Assembly: GCA_964567755.1 (NCBI GenBank)
Contig: CAZMNW010000055.1
Location: 1-8,399 of the forward strand
Length of the DNA stretch: 8,399 nucleotides
Source of the DNA: DASRJW01 sp964567755
Lineage (GTDB): Bacteria > Krumholzibacteriota > Krumholzibacteriia > G020349025
Reading direction: 5' to 3'
A program made the translations under genes and the position numbers. The notes beneath the pieces are model-generated. The model was given only the letters and a program-made list of their open reading frames with translations. It had not been told where the DNA came from and made no database searches. This document shows, in pieces, positions 1 to 7,305 of this stretch. How positions within the stretch are numbered: position 1 is the stretch's first letter; every line of letters begins with the position of its first letter.

Positions 1-69
1 TCGTCGCACTACCTTGGCCAATACCTCGACCTCCCGCACTGCACCATTGACTCCCGGCTCTTGGGACAT
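1..69 (-). CDS. Partial hypothetical gene, 5' end only, running off the left edge
   Basis: An open frame reads leftward from an ATG at 69-67 and gives 23 codons beginning MSQEPGVNGAVREVEVLAKV before the window ends. A good Shine-Dalgarno, GAGAGG, lies six bases before the ATG on the minus strand, which is the main reason for calling it. It is divergent from the ribbon-helix-helix gene at 148, so 70-147 would be a shared control region. If real, it belongs to the same integrated element as the recombinase. The product cannot be recognised from 23 residues. Confidence 0.45.
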   Translation of the reverse strand, partial: MSQEPGVNGAVREVEVLAKVVRR

Positions 70-147
70 CTTCGACCTCTCGATCGCCCTCTACATTAAA
101 CTCCGAAGGGTCCGGCGTCTCATCGATGTTGGCAGAGAGGGGCGGGA

Positions 148-296
148 ATGGTGAAGCTCACCCTCAGGATCTCCGAGGATCTGCACGAAAAGCTTCGCTG
201 GCTCGCCTTCAAGAGGCGCCAGAGTCAGCAGGCAATCTTGCTTGAACTTGTAGAGAAGGCGCTGTCCAAGGTCCATGTTCCCCAGGAGAAAGGGCG

Positions 297-300
<4 letters not shown>
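148..300 (+). CDS. Small ribbon-helix-helix (Arc/CopG-like) DNA-binding protein
   Basis: This is a 50-residue protein. Residues 3-8 (KLTLRI) have the alternating pattern of an RHH beta strand. A helix follows (SEDLHEKLRWLAFKR), then a turn, then a second helix (SQQAILLELVEKAL), which is the order seen in Arc/CopG/MetJ-type repressors. Such proteins bind DNA as dimers through the paired strands. A purine-rich GAGAGGGGCGGG precedes the ATG. The stop codon overlaps the recombinase ATG (ATGA, 297-300), so the two are very probably translated as a coupled pair. By inference it either autoregulates the recombinase operon or acts as a directionality or accessory factor. The family call rests on pattern only. 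Confidence 0.75.
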
Positions 301-2020
<1,720 letters not shown>

Positions 2021-2034
2021 TCAAGATCGAGCTC

Positions 2035-2064
2035 ACGATAGGGAAGAGGGTGCGAGAGTGTCAA
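2035..2064 (-). promoter_or_regulatory. Sigma-70 promoter of the initiator tRNA gene
   Basis: On the minus strand there is a perfect -35 TTGACA (2064-2059), an 18-bp spacer and a -10 TATCGT (2040-2035). Transcription would start near 2028, about eight bases before the tRNA 5' end, a normal leader for RNase P processing. The promoter lies on the chromosomal side of the proposed junction, so integration would not silence the tRNA. Confidence 0.75.
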
Positions 2065-2371
2065 GCGGCCGGCTCAGAGCCCGAGCGGCGCACAGCTCGG
2101 GAACCGCATTTCCTGCAGCTTGGAGGTGCCTAGAACCCAGAAAGTGCATGCACTAAGGCGATGCAGGTCCACGCACTTGCGTCAGGAGCACGTGAACAGT
2201 TGTGAATGCTCGGTTTGCGCCATTCGGCAGGCCACGGCGCGCGCGGAAGGGCAACCACAAATCCACCCTTGATCCACGCTGTCGGGCGCCGTAGATTGCC
2301 GAAGCTCGCGCGGGTCGTGGTGCCGGCCGTTCGCGAGGCCTGCACGGATTCGCGCCGCGATTCAACCTCTG

Positions 2372-2398
2372 GATTCCGCCGCGCCGACTTGCGGAATC
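2372..2398. repeat. Perfect 8-bp inverted repeat (hairpin)
   Basis: GATTCCGC at 2372-2379 and GCGGAATC at 2391-2398 are exact reverse complements around an 11-nt loop. Only a short T run (2399-2401) follows on the plus strand, and no plus-strand gene ends nearby, so a terminator role is weak. It could be a protein-binding site or a hairpin in the leader of the downstream small ORF. Confidence 0.5.
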
Positions 2399-2428
2399 TT
2401 TGCGTTCGATGGATGTTCCAGAGGAGCA

Positions 2429-2449
2429 GGCGAGATTCCAAGGCTCGCC
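2429..2449. repeat. Perfect 6-bp inverted repeat upstream of the small ORF
   Basis: GGCGAG at 2429-2434 pairs with CTCGCC at 2444-2449 around a 9-nt loop. It ends 18 bases before the GTG of the 2468 ORF, next to the ribosome binding site. It may be structural only. Confidence 0.35.
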
Positions 2450-2467
2450 GTAAGCGGGGAGACCAAG

Positions 2468-2671
2468 GTGCGATTCGACTCTGGCAATTCAACGACGCGT
2501 CCGAGGCCGCTCGACATCTACCTCGGCTTCGAGATCGTACGCGACAACGAGGACCACTACATTGCCATCCCGCAAGGCTGGGCAGGCAGCCACGCACGCG
2601 AACTCGAGGCTCCCGATCTACCCACGCTCCGCAAGCTGATCTGGGAGTGGTGGTTCAACCTTCCAGGTTGA
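2468..2671 (+). CDS. Small hypothetical protein, 67 residues
   Basis: The GTG start is preceded by a GGGGAGA ribosome binding site about seven bases upstream. After a polar N-terminus, the segment DIYLGFEIVRDNEDHYIAIP and the following acidic, tryptophan-rich C-terminus (LIWEWWFNLPG) look like a folded small alpha/beta protein rather than random frame. The gene is convergent with ftsB and the two stop codons are only four bases apart. No family is recognised. It could be a small accessory protein or the surviving piece of a longer gene. Confidence 0.5.
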   Translation: MRFDSGNSTTRPRPLDIYLGFEIVRDNEDHYIAIPQGWAGSHARELEAPDLPTLRKLIWEWWFNLPG

Positions 2672-2675
2672 TTCT

Positions 2676-3203
2676 TCAGCGATTCGACCCACGGCGCGCG
2701 ACCTGGCGGTCGGCCTTGCGGGATGCGTCTCGTTGGCGTTCGGCTTCGAGCGCGGCGGTGTGCGCCAAGTCGTTCTCGAGTCTCTCGCGCTGCTTCTCGA
2801 CGCGCCGGGCTTCCTTCTCGCTCACCGGGACGATGCGCAGCAGCTTCTCGCCAGGGTAGATCATCCCGTATTCCTCGCGTGCCAAGCGCTCGATGGTGGC
2901 ACGATCCTTCTTGCGTCGCTGTGCTTCCGCTTGCAGCCACTCCCGGCGGGCTTCGAGTGAGACGACCTGTTGTTCGAGACGGTGGATGCGGAAGCGTCGC
3001 CAGAGGATGGAGGCGAGCCCGCCGTCGGCGAAAAGAAAGCCGAAGCCAAGCACACCAACACCCGCAGCGATGGCCAGTCGCCGCAGCCGACGCCGCCGGG
3101 CGCTACGTGTCGCATGCCGGCGCAGGAAACGCGGCGGTGCCCAGGTCATTGGATCGACAGGTTCACGATCGAAATCGAAATCGAGATCATTCGGTTCGGC
3201 CAT
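2676..3203 (-). CDS. ftsB: FtsB/DivIC-family septum formation protein
   Basis: This is a 175-residue bitopic membrane protein. It has an acidic then very basic cytoplasmic N-terminus (1-42), one transmembrane helix (about 43-60), a periplasmic coiled coil (about 68-105), and the conserved family segment LAREEYGMIYPGEKLLRIV (107-125). FtsB joins FtsL and FtsQ in the divisome and helps activate septal peptidoglycan synthesis. The ATG at 3203 is preferred over the ATG two codons upstream because GAGAGG lies six bases before it but directly abuts the upstream ATG. It follows eno in the same direction after 147 bp, an order common in proteobacteria. It is longer than E. coli FtsB (103 residues) because of an extended N-terminus and a 50-residue charged helical C-terminal tail. 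DivIC is an equivalent name. Confidence 0.85.
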   Translation of the reverse strand: MAEPNDLDFDFDREPVDPMTWAPPRFLRRHATRSARRRRLRRLAIAAGVGVLGFGFLFADGGLASILWRRFRIHRLEQQVVSLEARREWLQAEAQRRKKDRATIERLAREEYGMIYPGEKLLRIVPVSEKEARRVEKQRERLENDLAHTAALEAERQRDASRKADRQVARRGSNR

Positions 3204-3215
3204 CCACATCCTCTC
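3204..3215 (-). promoter_or_regulatory. Ribosome binding site that fixes the ftsB start
   Basis: GAGAGG (3215-3210, minus strand) is immediately followed by one ATG (3209) and then, six bases on, by a second in-frame ATG (3203). Only the second has workable Shine-Dalgarno spacing, so translation probably starts with MAEPNDL rather than MWMAEPNDL. Confidence 0.7.
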
Positions 3216-3350
3216 ACCACACGCCCGCTGGCCATGACGAACTTAAGAAGCCGAGCGCCAGGCTGTCAACGCGAGTCATTCCCGCGCCAGGTCTGCATGC
3301 GTGGAGATCGGTGACCTCTGCAGCGCGTGGCCGGCCGTTTCGAGGCCAGT

Positions 3351-4652
3351 CTAGTGTCCTGCGCGCGGGCGGCCGCGCGCGAGGGCGGCGAGACCGGGGT
3401 AACGTGCAGCCTCGGCCAGCTCCTCTTCGATGCGGAGCAGCTCGTTGTACTTGGCGCAGCGGTCGGTGCGCGACAGCGAGCCGGTCTTGATCTGCCCGGC
3501 GTTGGTCGCGACCGCCAAGTGGGCGATGGTGGTGTCTTCGGTTTCTCCGGAGCGATGCGAGATGACGTTGGTGTAGCCGGCGCTGCGCGCAGTTTCGATG
3601 GCATCGAGGGTCTCGGACAGCGTCCCGATCTGGTTCAGCTTCACCAGCAGCGAATTGGCGATGCCGCTCGCGATGCCGCGCCGCACGCGTTCGATGTTGG
3701 TGACGAAGAGATCGTCGCCAACGAGCTGGATGCGCTCGCCGAGAGCCGCGGTGAGCTTGCGCCAGCCATCCCAGTCGTTTTCCGCCATGCCGTCCTCGAG
3801 GGACACGATCGGATACTTGCGGCACAAGCCATCCCAGAACTCCACCATGGCGTCGGCGTCGAAGCCCTTCTCGCCCTCCGCCTTGAGCCTGTAGGCGCCG
3901 TCGGCGTAGAACTCGCTGGACGCGGCGTCGAGCGCCAAGGCGATGTCCTCGCCGGCGCGGTAGCCGGCGCGCTCGATCGCCTGCAGGATGACTTCGATGG
4001 CTTCGGCGTTGCTGTGCAAGCTCGGTGCGAAGCCGCCTTCGTCACCGACTGCGGTCGTGAGTCCTTTGTCGAGCAGCACCTTCTTCAGGTGGTGGAAGGT
4101 CTCGGCACCCCAGCGCAGCGCCTGCGAGAAGTCGGTGGCGCCCACCGGCACGATCATGAATTCCTGCACGTCGAGGTTGTTGTCGGCGTGCCTGCCGCCG
4201 TTCACGACGTTCATCATCGGCACGGGGAGAGTGCGCGCGTTGGTTCCGCCGATGTAGCTGTACAGGGACAGCCCGGCTTCGGCGGCGGCGGCTTTGGCGA
4301 CCGCGAGCGACACACCCAGAATCGCGTTCGCCCCCAATCGTCCCTTGTTCGCGGTGCCGTCGACCTCGATGAGGCGTAGATCGATGGCCACTTGATCGGA
4401 AACCTCGAGATCGACGATTTCTGGCGCCAGCTCGTCGTTGACGTTGGCGACCGCTTTGAGCACGCCCTTGCCGAGATACCGGGCCGGATCGCCGTCGCGC
4501 AGCTCGACGGCTTCGTGTTCGCCAGTCGAGGCGCCGGAGGGGACTGCGGCCCGGCCGCGTGCCCCGTCCGTGGTCAGAACCTCCACCTCGAGGGTCGGAA
4601 AGCCGCGCGAATCCAGAATCTCGCGCGCATGCACGAACTCGATGATGCTCAT
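3351..4652 (-). CDS. eno: Enolase (phosphopyruvate hydratase)
   Basis: Enolase interconverts 2-phosphoglycerate and phosphoenolpyruvate in glycolysis and gluconeogenesis, and in many bacteria also associates with the RNA degradosome. The 433-residue length is normal. Family motifs appear in order: REILDSRG near the N-terminus, PSGASTGEHEA (about 38-48), NGGRHADNNLDVQEFM (151-166), SLEDGMAENDWDGW (284-297), LLVKLNQIGT (335-344) and SHRSGETEDTTIAHLAV (365-381). Catalytic and metal residues are in place: His155, Glu164, Glu205, Asp242, Glu286, Asp313, Lys338, His366 and Lys389. AAGGAG lies five bases before the ATG. It heads the eno-ftsB unit and is divergent from the yqjD-like operon. A minor oddity is Phe in RGFPT where most homologues have Asn. 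Confidence 0.98.
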   Translation of the reverse strand: MSIIEFVHAREILDSRGFPTLEVEVLTTDGARGRAAVPSGASTGEHEAVELRDGDPARYLGKGVLKAVANVNDELAPEIVDLEVSDQVAIDLRLIEVDGTANKGRLGANAILGVSLAVAKAAAAEAGLSLYSYIGGTNARTLPVPMMNVVNGGRHADNNLDVQEFMIVPVGATDFSQALRWGAETFHHLKKVLLDKGLTTAVGDEGGFAPSLHSNAEAIEVILQAIERAGYRAGEDIALALDAASSEFYADGAYRLKAEGEKGFDADAMVEFWDGLCRKYPIVSLEDGMAENDWDGWRKLTAALGERIQLVGDDLFVTNIERVRRGIASGIANSLLVKLNQIGTLSETLDAIETARSAGYTNVISHRSGETEDTTIAHLAVATNAGQIKTGSLSRTDRCAKYNELLRIEEELAEAARYPGLAALARGRPRAGH

Positions 4653-4706
4653 CGGCGCTCCTTCGCAATGCGGCAGTTGCAGAAAACGTGGATCGGAATC
4701 AGGCCT

Positions 4707-4735
4707 AGTCTAGGTACGGCTCCGGGGAGGGTCAA
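4707..4735 (-). promoter_or_regulatory. Sigma-70 promoter of eno(-ftsB)
   Basis: On the minus strand a -35 TTGACC (4735-4730), a 17-bp spacer and a -10 TAGACT (4712-4707) place transcription start near 4700, about 48 bases before the enolase ATG. The -10 lies within a short palindrome, CCTAGTCTAGG (4704-4714). No other good promoter is seen before ftsB, so the two genes may share this one. Confidence 0.7.
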
Positions 4736-4842
4736 GAGAGCCAGGCGCGGTGGTGGCGGCCGGAATTCAAGCGACCCACGAAGGAATTGTCGTGGGGCGC
4801 CGTCCGATGCTCGCATGTGCTGCGCCCTGGGGCTGGAAAACA

Positions 4843-4872
4843 TTCGCGCGCCTGGAACGCCTGTGCTAGGGT
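4843..4872 (+). promoter_or_regulatory. Possible extended -10 promoter of the yqjD-like operon
   Basis: TGCTAGGGT (4864-4872) gives an extended -10 (TG-n-TAGGGT). An 18-bp gap separates it from a weak -35-like TTCGCG (4843-4848). The start would be near 4879, leaving a leader of about 98 nt. A weak -35 with an extended -10 would fit stationary-phase sigma control, as known for E. coli yqjD, but that is inference. Confidence 0.35.
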
Positions 4873-4939
4873 GCCGGCGGACGGTCGGGATGCACTGCGG
4901 CACCCCGGCCGCACATGCAATGTGGGTGTGGTGTTGCCC

Positions 4940-4956
4940 TGAAGCAAGCCGCTTCA
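4940..4956 (+). repeat. Hairpin in the leader of the yqjD-like gene
   Basis: TGAAGC (4940-4945) and GCTTCA (4951-4956) form a perfect 6-bp stem with a 5-nt loop. It ends seven bases before the GAGGAG ribosome binding site (4964-4969), where it could affect ribosome access or mRNA stability. Confidence 0.45.
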
Positions 4957-4976
4957 ATCCAACGAGGAGCGATTCC

Positions 4977-5270
4977 ATGGAGACTGGAGAGCATCAGGGG
5001 GCCGGTGGTCAATCCGCTTCGGCGCGGATGCACGGTTCATGGGAGGATACGAGCCGCGGCTCGAACGCAGAATCGATGAAGCAAAAGCTGACGCACGCCG
5101 GCGAAACTGCGAAGCAGAAGCTCGCTGCGGCACAGAAGGCAACCGCAGCCAAGGCGCACGATGCGCGCATCGGTGTCGAGCGGCAGATTCAGACGCATCC
5201 GTTGAAGGCGGTGGGCATCGCTTTCGCGGCTGGCGCGATTCTAGGCATCGCTCTGCGCCGCCGGCGCTGA
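4977..5270 (+). CDS. DUF883 family protein (YqjD/ElaB/YgaM-like)
   Basis: This is a 97-residue protein. The N-terminus is hydrophilic, followed by an Ala/Lys-rich amphipathic helix (about 33-62). The C-terminus is the typical DUF883 tail: QIQTHPLKAVGIAFAAGAIL followed by GIALRRRR, one hydrophobic segment (about 78-92) capped by arginines. In E. coli the relatives YqjD, ElaB and YgaM are C-tail-anchored inner-membrane proteins that bind ribosomes in stationary phase. The same role is inferred here. The ATG follows GAGGAG by seven bases. The open frame continues upstream, but no earlier start has a comparable ribosome binding site. It is first in an operon with the YqjE- and YqjK-like genes. 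Confidence 0.85.
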   Translation: METGEHQGAGGQSASARMHGSWEDTSRGSNAESMKQKLTHAGETAKQKLAAAQKATAAKAHDARIGVERQIQTHPLKAVGIAFAAGAILGIALRRRR

Positions 5271-5340
5271 GCACAGGCCGAATGCTCTGCGGGTGGCGGA
5301 CCGTGGGCGCCGACGGATGCTTGCCGGCTCGGGAGCGTTC

Positions 5341-5739
5341 ATGACCCCGCAGATCGAAGAACAGGCTCGCACCGAACCGACTCACTCCCTCGGCGAGCAG
5401 GTGCGCGATTTCGCGAAGCTGCACGTCGACCTGGCACGCACGGAGCTGCGCCACGGCTCGATCCGTCTGCTGTTGGGAGCAGTCGTCCTTGGCGCGAGCC
5501 TGTTCATTTTTGGTTTGGCTCTGGTCGCACTCGAAGTTGCGCTCTTCCTCTGGCTGCGATCGTTTGTCTCCGACGGCCTCGCCGCCGCTCTAACCGGGCT
5601 GGCGTCCATTCTGATGGGAGTGCTCGGCTTGCGAGCGGGATTGCGCTTGCTGCGCGGGGTGAAGTCGGTCTTCCTGCCGCAGACACGCGCCATGGTAGGT
5701 GAGCTGTTCGCATGGCGCGACGACAAGACGAACTCGTAG
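5341..5739 (+). CDS. YqjE-like membrane protein (phage holin family III-like / DUF1469)
   Basis: This is a 132-residue protein. An N-terminal helix (EQVRDFAKLHVDLARTELRH, 19-38) precedes two hydrophobic segments, about 42-72 and 78-102, and a short basic tail. This is the layout of YqjE and of proteins labelled phage holin family or DUF1469. Despite that label there is no sign of a lysis cassette. The setting, between YqjD-like and YqjK-like genes, argues for a resident envelope protein. ATG 5341 is chosen because GGGAG lies five bases upstream; a GTG at 5293 lacks a ribosome binding site. It starts 70 bp after the DUF883 gene and overlaps the next gene by 28 bp. Confidence 0.8.
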   Translation: MTPQIEEQARTEPTHSLGEQVRDFAKLHVDLARTELRHGSIRLLLGAVVLGASLFIFGLALVALEVALFLWLRSFVSDGLAAALTGLASILMGVLGLRAGLRLLRGVKSVFLPQTRAMVGELFAWRDDKTNS

Positions 5740-6101
5740 CCGCGATCCGCGCCCAGAGACTAGAGCTCCAGGCGGTGACCCGAGAGTTAATGGCGCTGGA
5801 ACCGCTCAAAGCGCATATTCGCGCCCATCCAGTTCCCTGGTTGATCGGTGGCGCCGTTCTCGGCGGGCTCCTGATTCGCTTCGCCGTCAAGCCGATGTGG
5901 CGGCGACGGGGCGCCTTGGCGGGGCAATGGTTGCGGACCCGCCTGCGGGAGTCGTTGCTGCGCTTGGTCACGGCGACGCTCCTGCCATCACCCAAGAAAG
6001 AAGAGCCCTCCTTCCAGCCCACGCCGATCGGTACTCGGAGCGCCGCGCGACCCGGCCGGTTGGTTCGCGGCAGGGCGCGGGTTATCCCAGTCCGGGGCTA
6101 G
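5712..6101 (+). CDS. YqjK-like small membrane-associated protein
   Basis: This is a 129-residue protein. An amphipathic, arginine-rich N-terminal helix (1-38) leads to one hydrophobic segment (PWLIGGAVLGGLLIRFAV, about 42-59) and then a basic, low-complexity tail rich in Arg and Pro. Its position and layout match YqjK, the last gene of the yqjD-yqjE-yqjK cluster in enterobacteria, though YqjK is poorly conserved and shorter. The 28-bp overlap with the YqjE-like frame implies translational coupling; a GGTGAG lies about nine bases before the ATG. The hydrophobic segment resembles the DUF883 tail. Function is unknown. Confidence 0.65.
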   Translation: MARRQDELVAAIRAQRLELQAVTRELMALEPLKAHIRAHPVPWLIGGAVLGGLLIRFAVKPMWRRRGALAGQWLRTRLRESLLRLVTATLLPSPKKEEPSFQPTPIGTRSAARPGRLVRGRARVIPVRG

Positions 6102-6424
6102 CGCGGAATCGAGCCCTGAGCACTTCGAGGCTTGCGCGGCAACGCCGCATGCGTTAGCTTGAGAATCGCTCGCGTGCTTCCCAATCCCCACGGCCTGGGG
6201 CTCACGGTGGAAGCGCTTGCGGCGGTCGAGGGGGACCGCAGCAAACGCCAAAGCCGTGCCGAGTGCGGCCTTCCGCCTCGGCCTGCCTTCTTGCATCTCA
6301 CGACATGTGTTCGTCGCCTTCGGGGCAGACTGCTGGTGCAGTCCAGCCGGAATTGGCGTGGCGCCGGTGCGCATGAAGCTTTCGTGGTGCGAGACGGCCG
6401 CGGAGTTCGAAAGGGCTGCACGTC
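6102..6424. other. Intergenic region before the sigma factor gene
   Basis: About 320 bp with no convincing gene. A GC-rich hairpin GCGGC-AAC-GCCGC (6136-6148) sits 35 bases after the YqjK-like stop and may act as a transcription barrier, but it lacks a T run. Nothing resembling a clear sigma-70 promoter or the GAACTT-type ECF autoregulatory promoter stands out, so how the sigma gene is transcribed is unclear. Confidence 0.45.
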
Positions 6425-6994
6425 GTGAAGAAGGAAGACCTGCTGCTGGTCGAACGCTGCAAGCGCGGGGACCAGATCGCGTATGGACAACTCGTTCGCA
6501 AATATCAGAACTCGGTGTACAACCTGTGTCGGAAGATGGTGCGCAATCCCGAGGAAGCGCGAGACCTGGCGCAGGAAGCCTTCGTGAAGACATTCGCGGC
6601 CTTGGATCGTTACGACCCGGTCTATGCGTTTTCCAGCTGGTTGTTCAAGATCACGTCCAATCTCTGCATCGATCACATTCGCAAACAGCGCATGCGCTTG
6701 CTGTCGATCGACGATCCCATGGAAGGCGAGGAGGGGGCGATATTCCGCGAGCTCTCGGATCCGCATCGCCAGCCGGACCAGGTCTCGGCAGACACCGAGC
6801 TGCGCGAGGCGATTCGCGTCGCGGTCGATCGGTTGCCGGAGCATTACCGGGTCATCCTCATCCTGCGCCATCAGGAGCAGCTGTCCTACGAGGAGATCGC
6901 GACTTCGCTCGGCATTCCCCTCGGCACGGTCAAGGCGCGCATCCACCGGGCGCGCGAAGGCCTGAAAGGCGCCTTGGCGGCTTACGCTCCGTGA
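6425..6994 (+). CDS. ECF-type (sigma-70 family, group 4) RNA polymerase sigma factor
   Basis: This is a 189-residue protein with the two-domain layout of extracytoplasmic function sigma factors. Region 2 (about 20-92) includes EEARDLAQEAFVKTFAALDR and the -10-recognising helix SSWLFKITSNLCIDHIRKQR. An acidic linker follows, then region 4 (about 132-185): LPEHYRVILILRHQEQLSYE leading into the helix-turn-helix EIATSLGIPLGTVKARIHRA, which reads the -35 element. It resembles the RpoE-like subgroup. The start is GTG, with AAGGG nine bases upstream. Sigma factors of this kind are normally held by a membrane anti-sigma factor encoded next to them. None is recognised here; the only overlapping frame (6991-7137) does not look like one. 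Confidence 0.93.
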   Translation: MKKEDLLLVERCKRGDQIAYGQLVRKYQNSVYNLCRKMVRNPEEARDLAQEAFVKTFAALDRYDPVYAFSSWLFKITSNLCIDHIRKQRMRLLSIDDPMEGEEGAIFRELSDPHRQPDQVSADTELREAIRVAVDRLPEHYRVILILRHQEQLSYEEIATSLGIPLGTVKARIHRAREGLKGALAAYAP

Positions 6995-7213
6995 ACGGCC
7001 CTGCAGATCTCGCCGCCGCGCGGCATCTCCGGCTCCCCGGTCTGTACGGTTTGCGAACCGTCGGGTTCGGATTTCCGCGCACGTCGAGAATCGCGGAGTC
7101 ACGACCTTTCCGCCGACGATCAACCAGGACACCGTAGACCGATCCTCGATCCAGCGAGGGGCTCTTTCCAGAAGCGCTCGACGGGGACATGGGCATGGTT
7201 GTCAGGTAAGATG

Positions 7214-7225
7214 TTGTATATACAA
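7214..7225. repeat. Perfect 12-bp palindrome, operator-like
   Basis: TTGTATATACAA is fully self-complementary and lies upstream of the satD -35 element. Its TTGTA/TACAA half-sites are the same as those in the inverted repeat at 7259-7281, with centres about 50 bp apart. This suggests one dimeric regulator binding twice. Confidence 0.55.
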
Positions 7226-7229
7226 TAGG

Positions 7230-7247
7230 TTACGCAGATTTTACGCA
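7230..7247 (+). repeat. Two direct TTACGCA repeats one helical turn apart
   Basis: TTACGCA occurs at 7230-7236 and again at 7241-7247, an 11-bp period. Copies in phase on one face of the helix are typical of tandem binding sites for an activator or response regulator. They sit between the palindrome and the -35 element. Confidence 0.45.
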
Positions 7248-7258
7248 CAACTTAAAAT

Positions 7259-7281
7259 GATTGTAATGCTTGACTACAATC
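7259..7281. promoter_or_regulatory. Inverted repeat overlapping the satD -35 box (probable operator)
   Basis: GATTGTA (7259-7265) and TACAATC (7275-7281) are exact reverse complements separated by nine bases. The -35 hexamer (7270-7275) lies inside, so a protein bound here would be expected to block RNA polymerase. Half-sites match those of the upstream palindrome. Confidence 0.55.
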
Positions 7282-7298
7282 TTTGAGGCTTGTATTAT
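7270..7298 (+). promoter_or_regulatory. Near-consensus sigma-70 promoter of satD
   Basis: TTGACT (7270-7275), a 17-bp spacer and TATTAT (7293-7298) match the consensus at five of six positions each with ideal spacing. The predicted start, 7305-7306, coincides with the GTG chosen for satD, so the mRNA would have essentially no leader. The TTG here is better read as part of the -35 box than as a start codon. Confidence 0.7.
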
Positions 7299-7305
7299 TC
7301 CGAGC

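Larger units (their letters stand above)
2065..2467. other. Intergenic stretch without a convincing gene
   Basis: About 400 bp between the tRNA promoter and the small ORF at 2468. The open frames here have neither a good ribosome binding site nor protein-like composition. The only structure seen is two perfect inverted repeats near the right end (2372-2398 and 2429-2449). It may be scar DNA from older integration events, but nothing recognisable remains. Confidence 0.5.
6995..7305. other. Intergenic control region before satD
   Basis: About 310 bp. The left part is GC-rich like the core genes and holds only a doubtful 48-codon frame overlapping the sigma stop. A hairpin CCTCG-N6-CGAGG (7144-7159) followed by CTCTTT may be a weak terminator. 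From about 7200 the DNA becomes clearly A+T-rich and packed with symmetric motifs, listed separately, around the satD promoter. Confidence 0.5.

Noticed and set aside
2206..2859. 217-codon plus-strand frame across the intergenic region into ftsB
   Set aside because: Arg/Ser-rich translation typical of a GC-rich shadow; it overlaps both the better small ORF at 2468 and the ftsB coding region.
3328..3348. Rho-independent terminator just after enolase (minus strand)
   Set aside because: TGGCC/GGCCA can pair, but the stem is only 5 bp and there is no T run after it, so read-through into ftsB is more likely.
3327..4379. 350-codon plus-strand frame opposite enolase
   Set aside because: It is fully antisense to enolase, whose motifs are complete. 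No ribosome binding site or domain supports it.
5341..5739. Phage holin as evidence of a prophage
   Set aside because: The holin-family label is shared with resident YqjE proteins. The neighbours are yqjD- and yqjK-like, and no phage genes are nearby.
6217..7137. 306-codon frame overlapping the sigma factor, and its 48-codon tail from GTG 6991 as an anti-sigma factor
   Set aside because: Most of it is an alternative frame of a clear ECF sigma gene. The tail has no zinc-binding motif, membrane helix or helical anti-sigma pattern.
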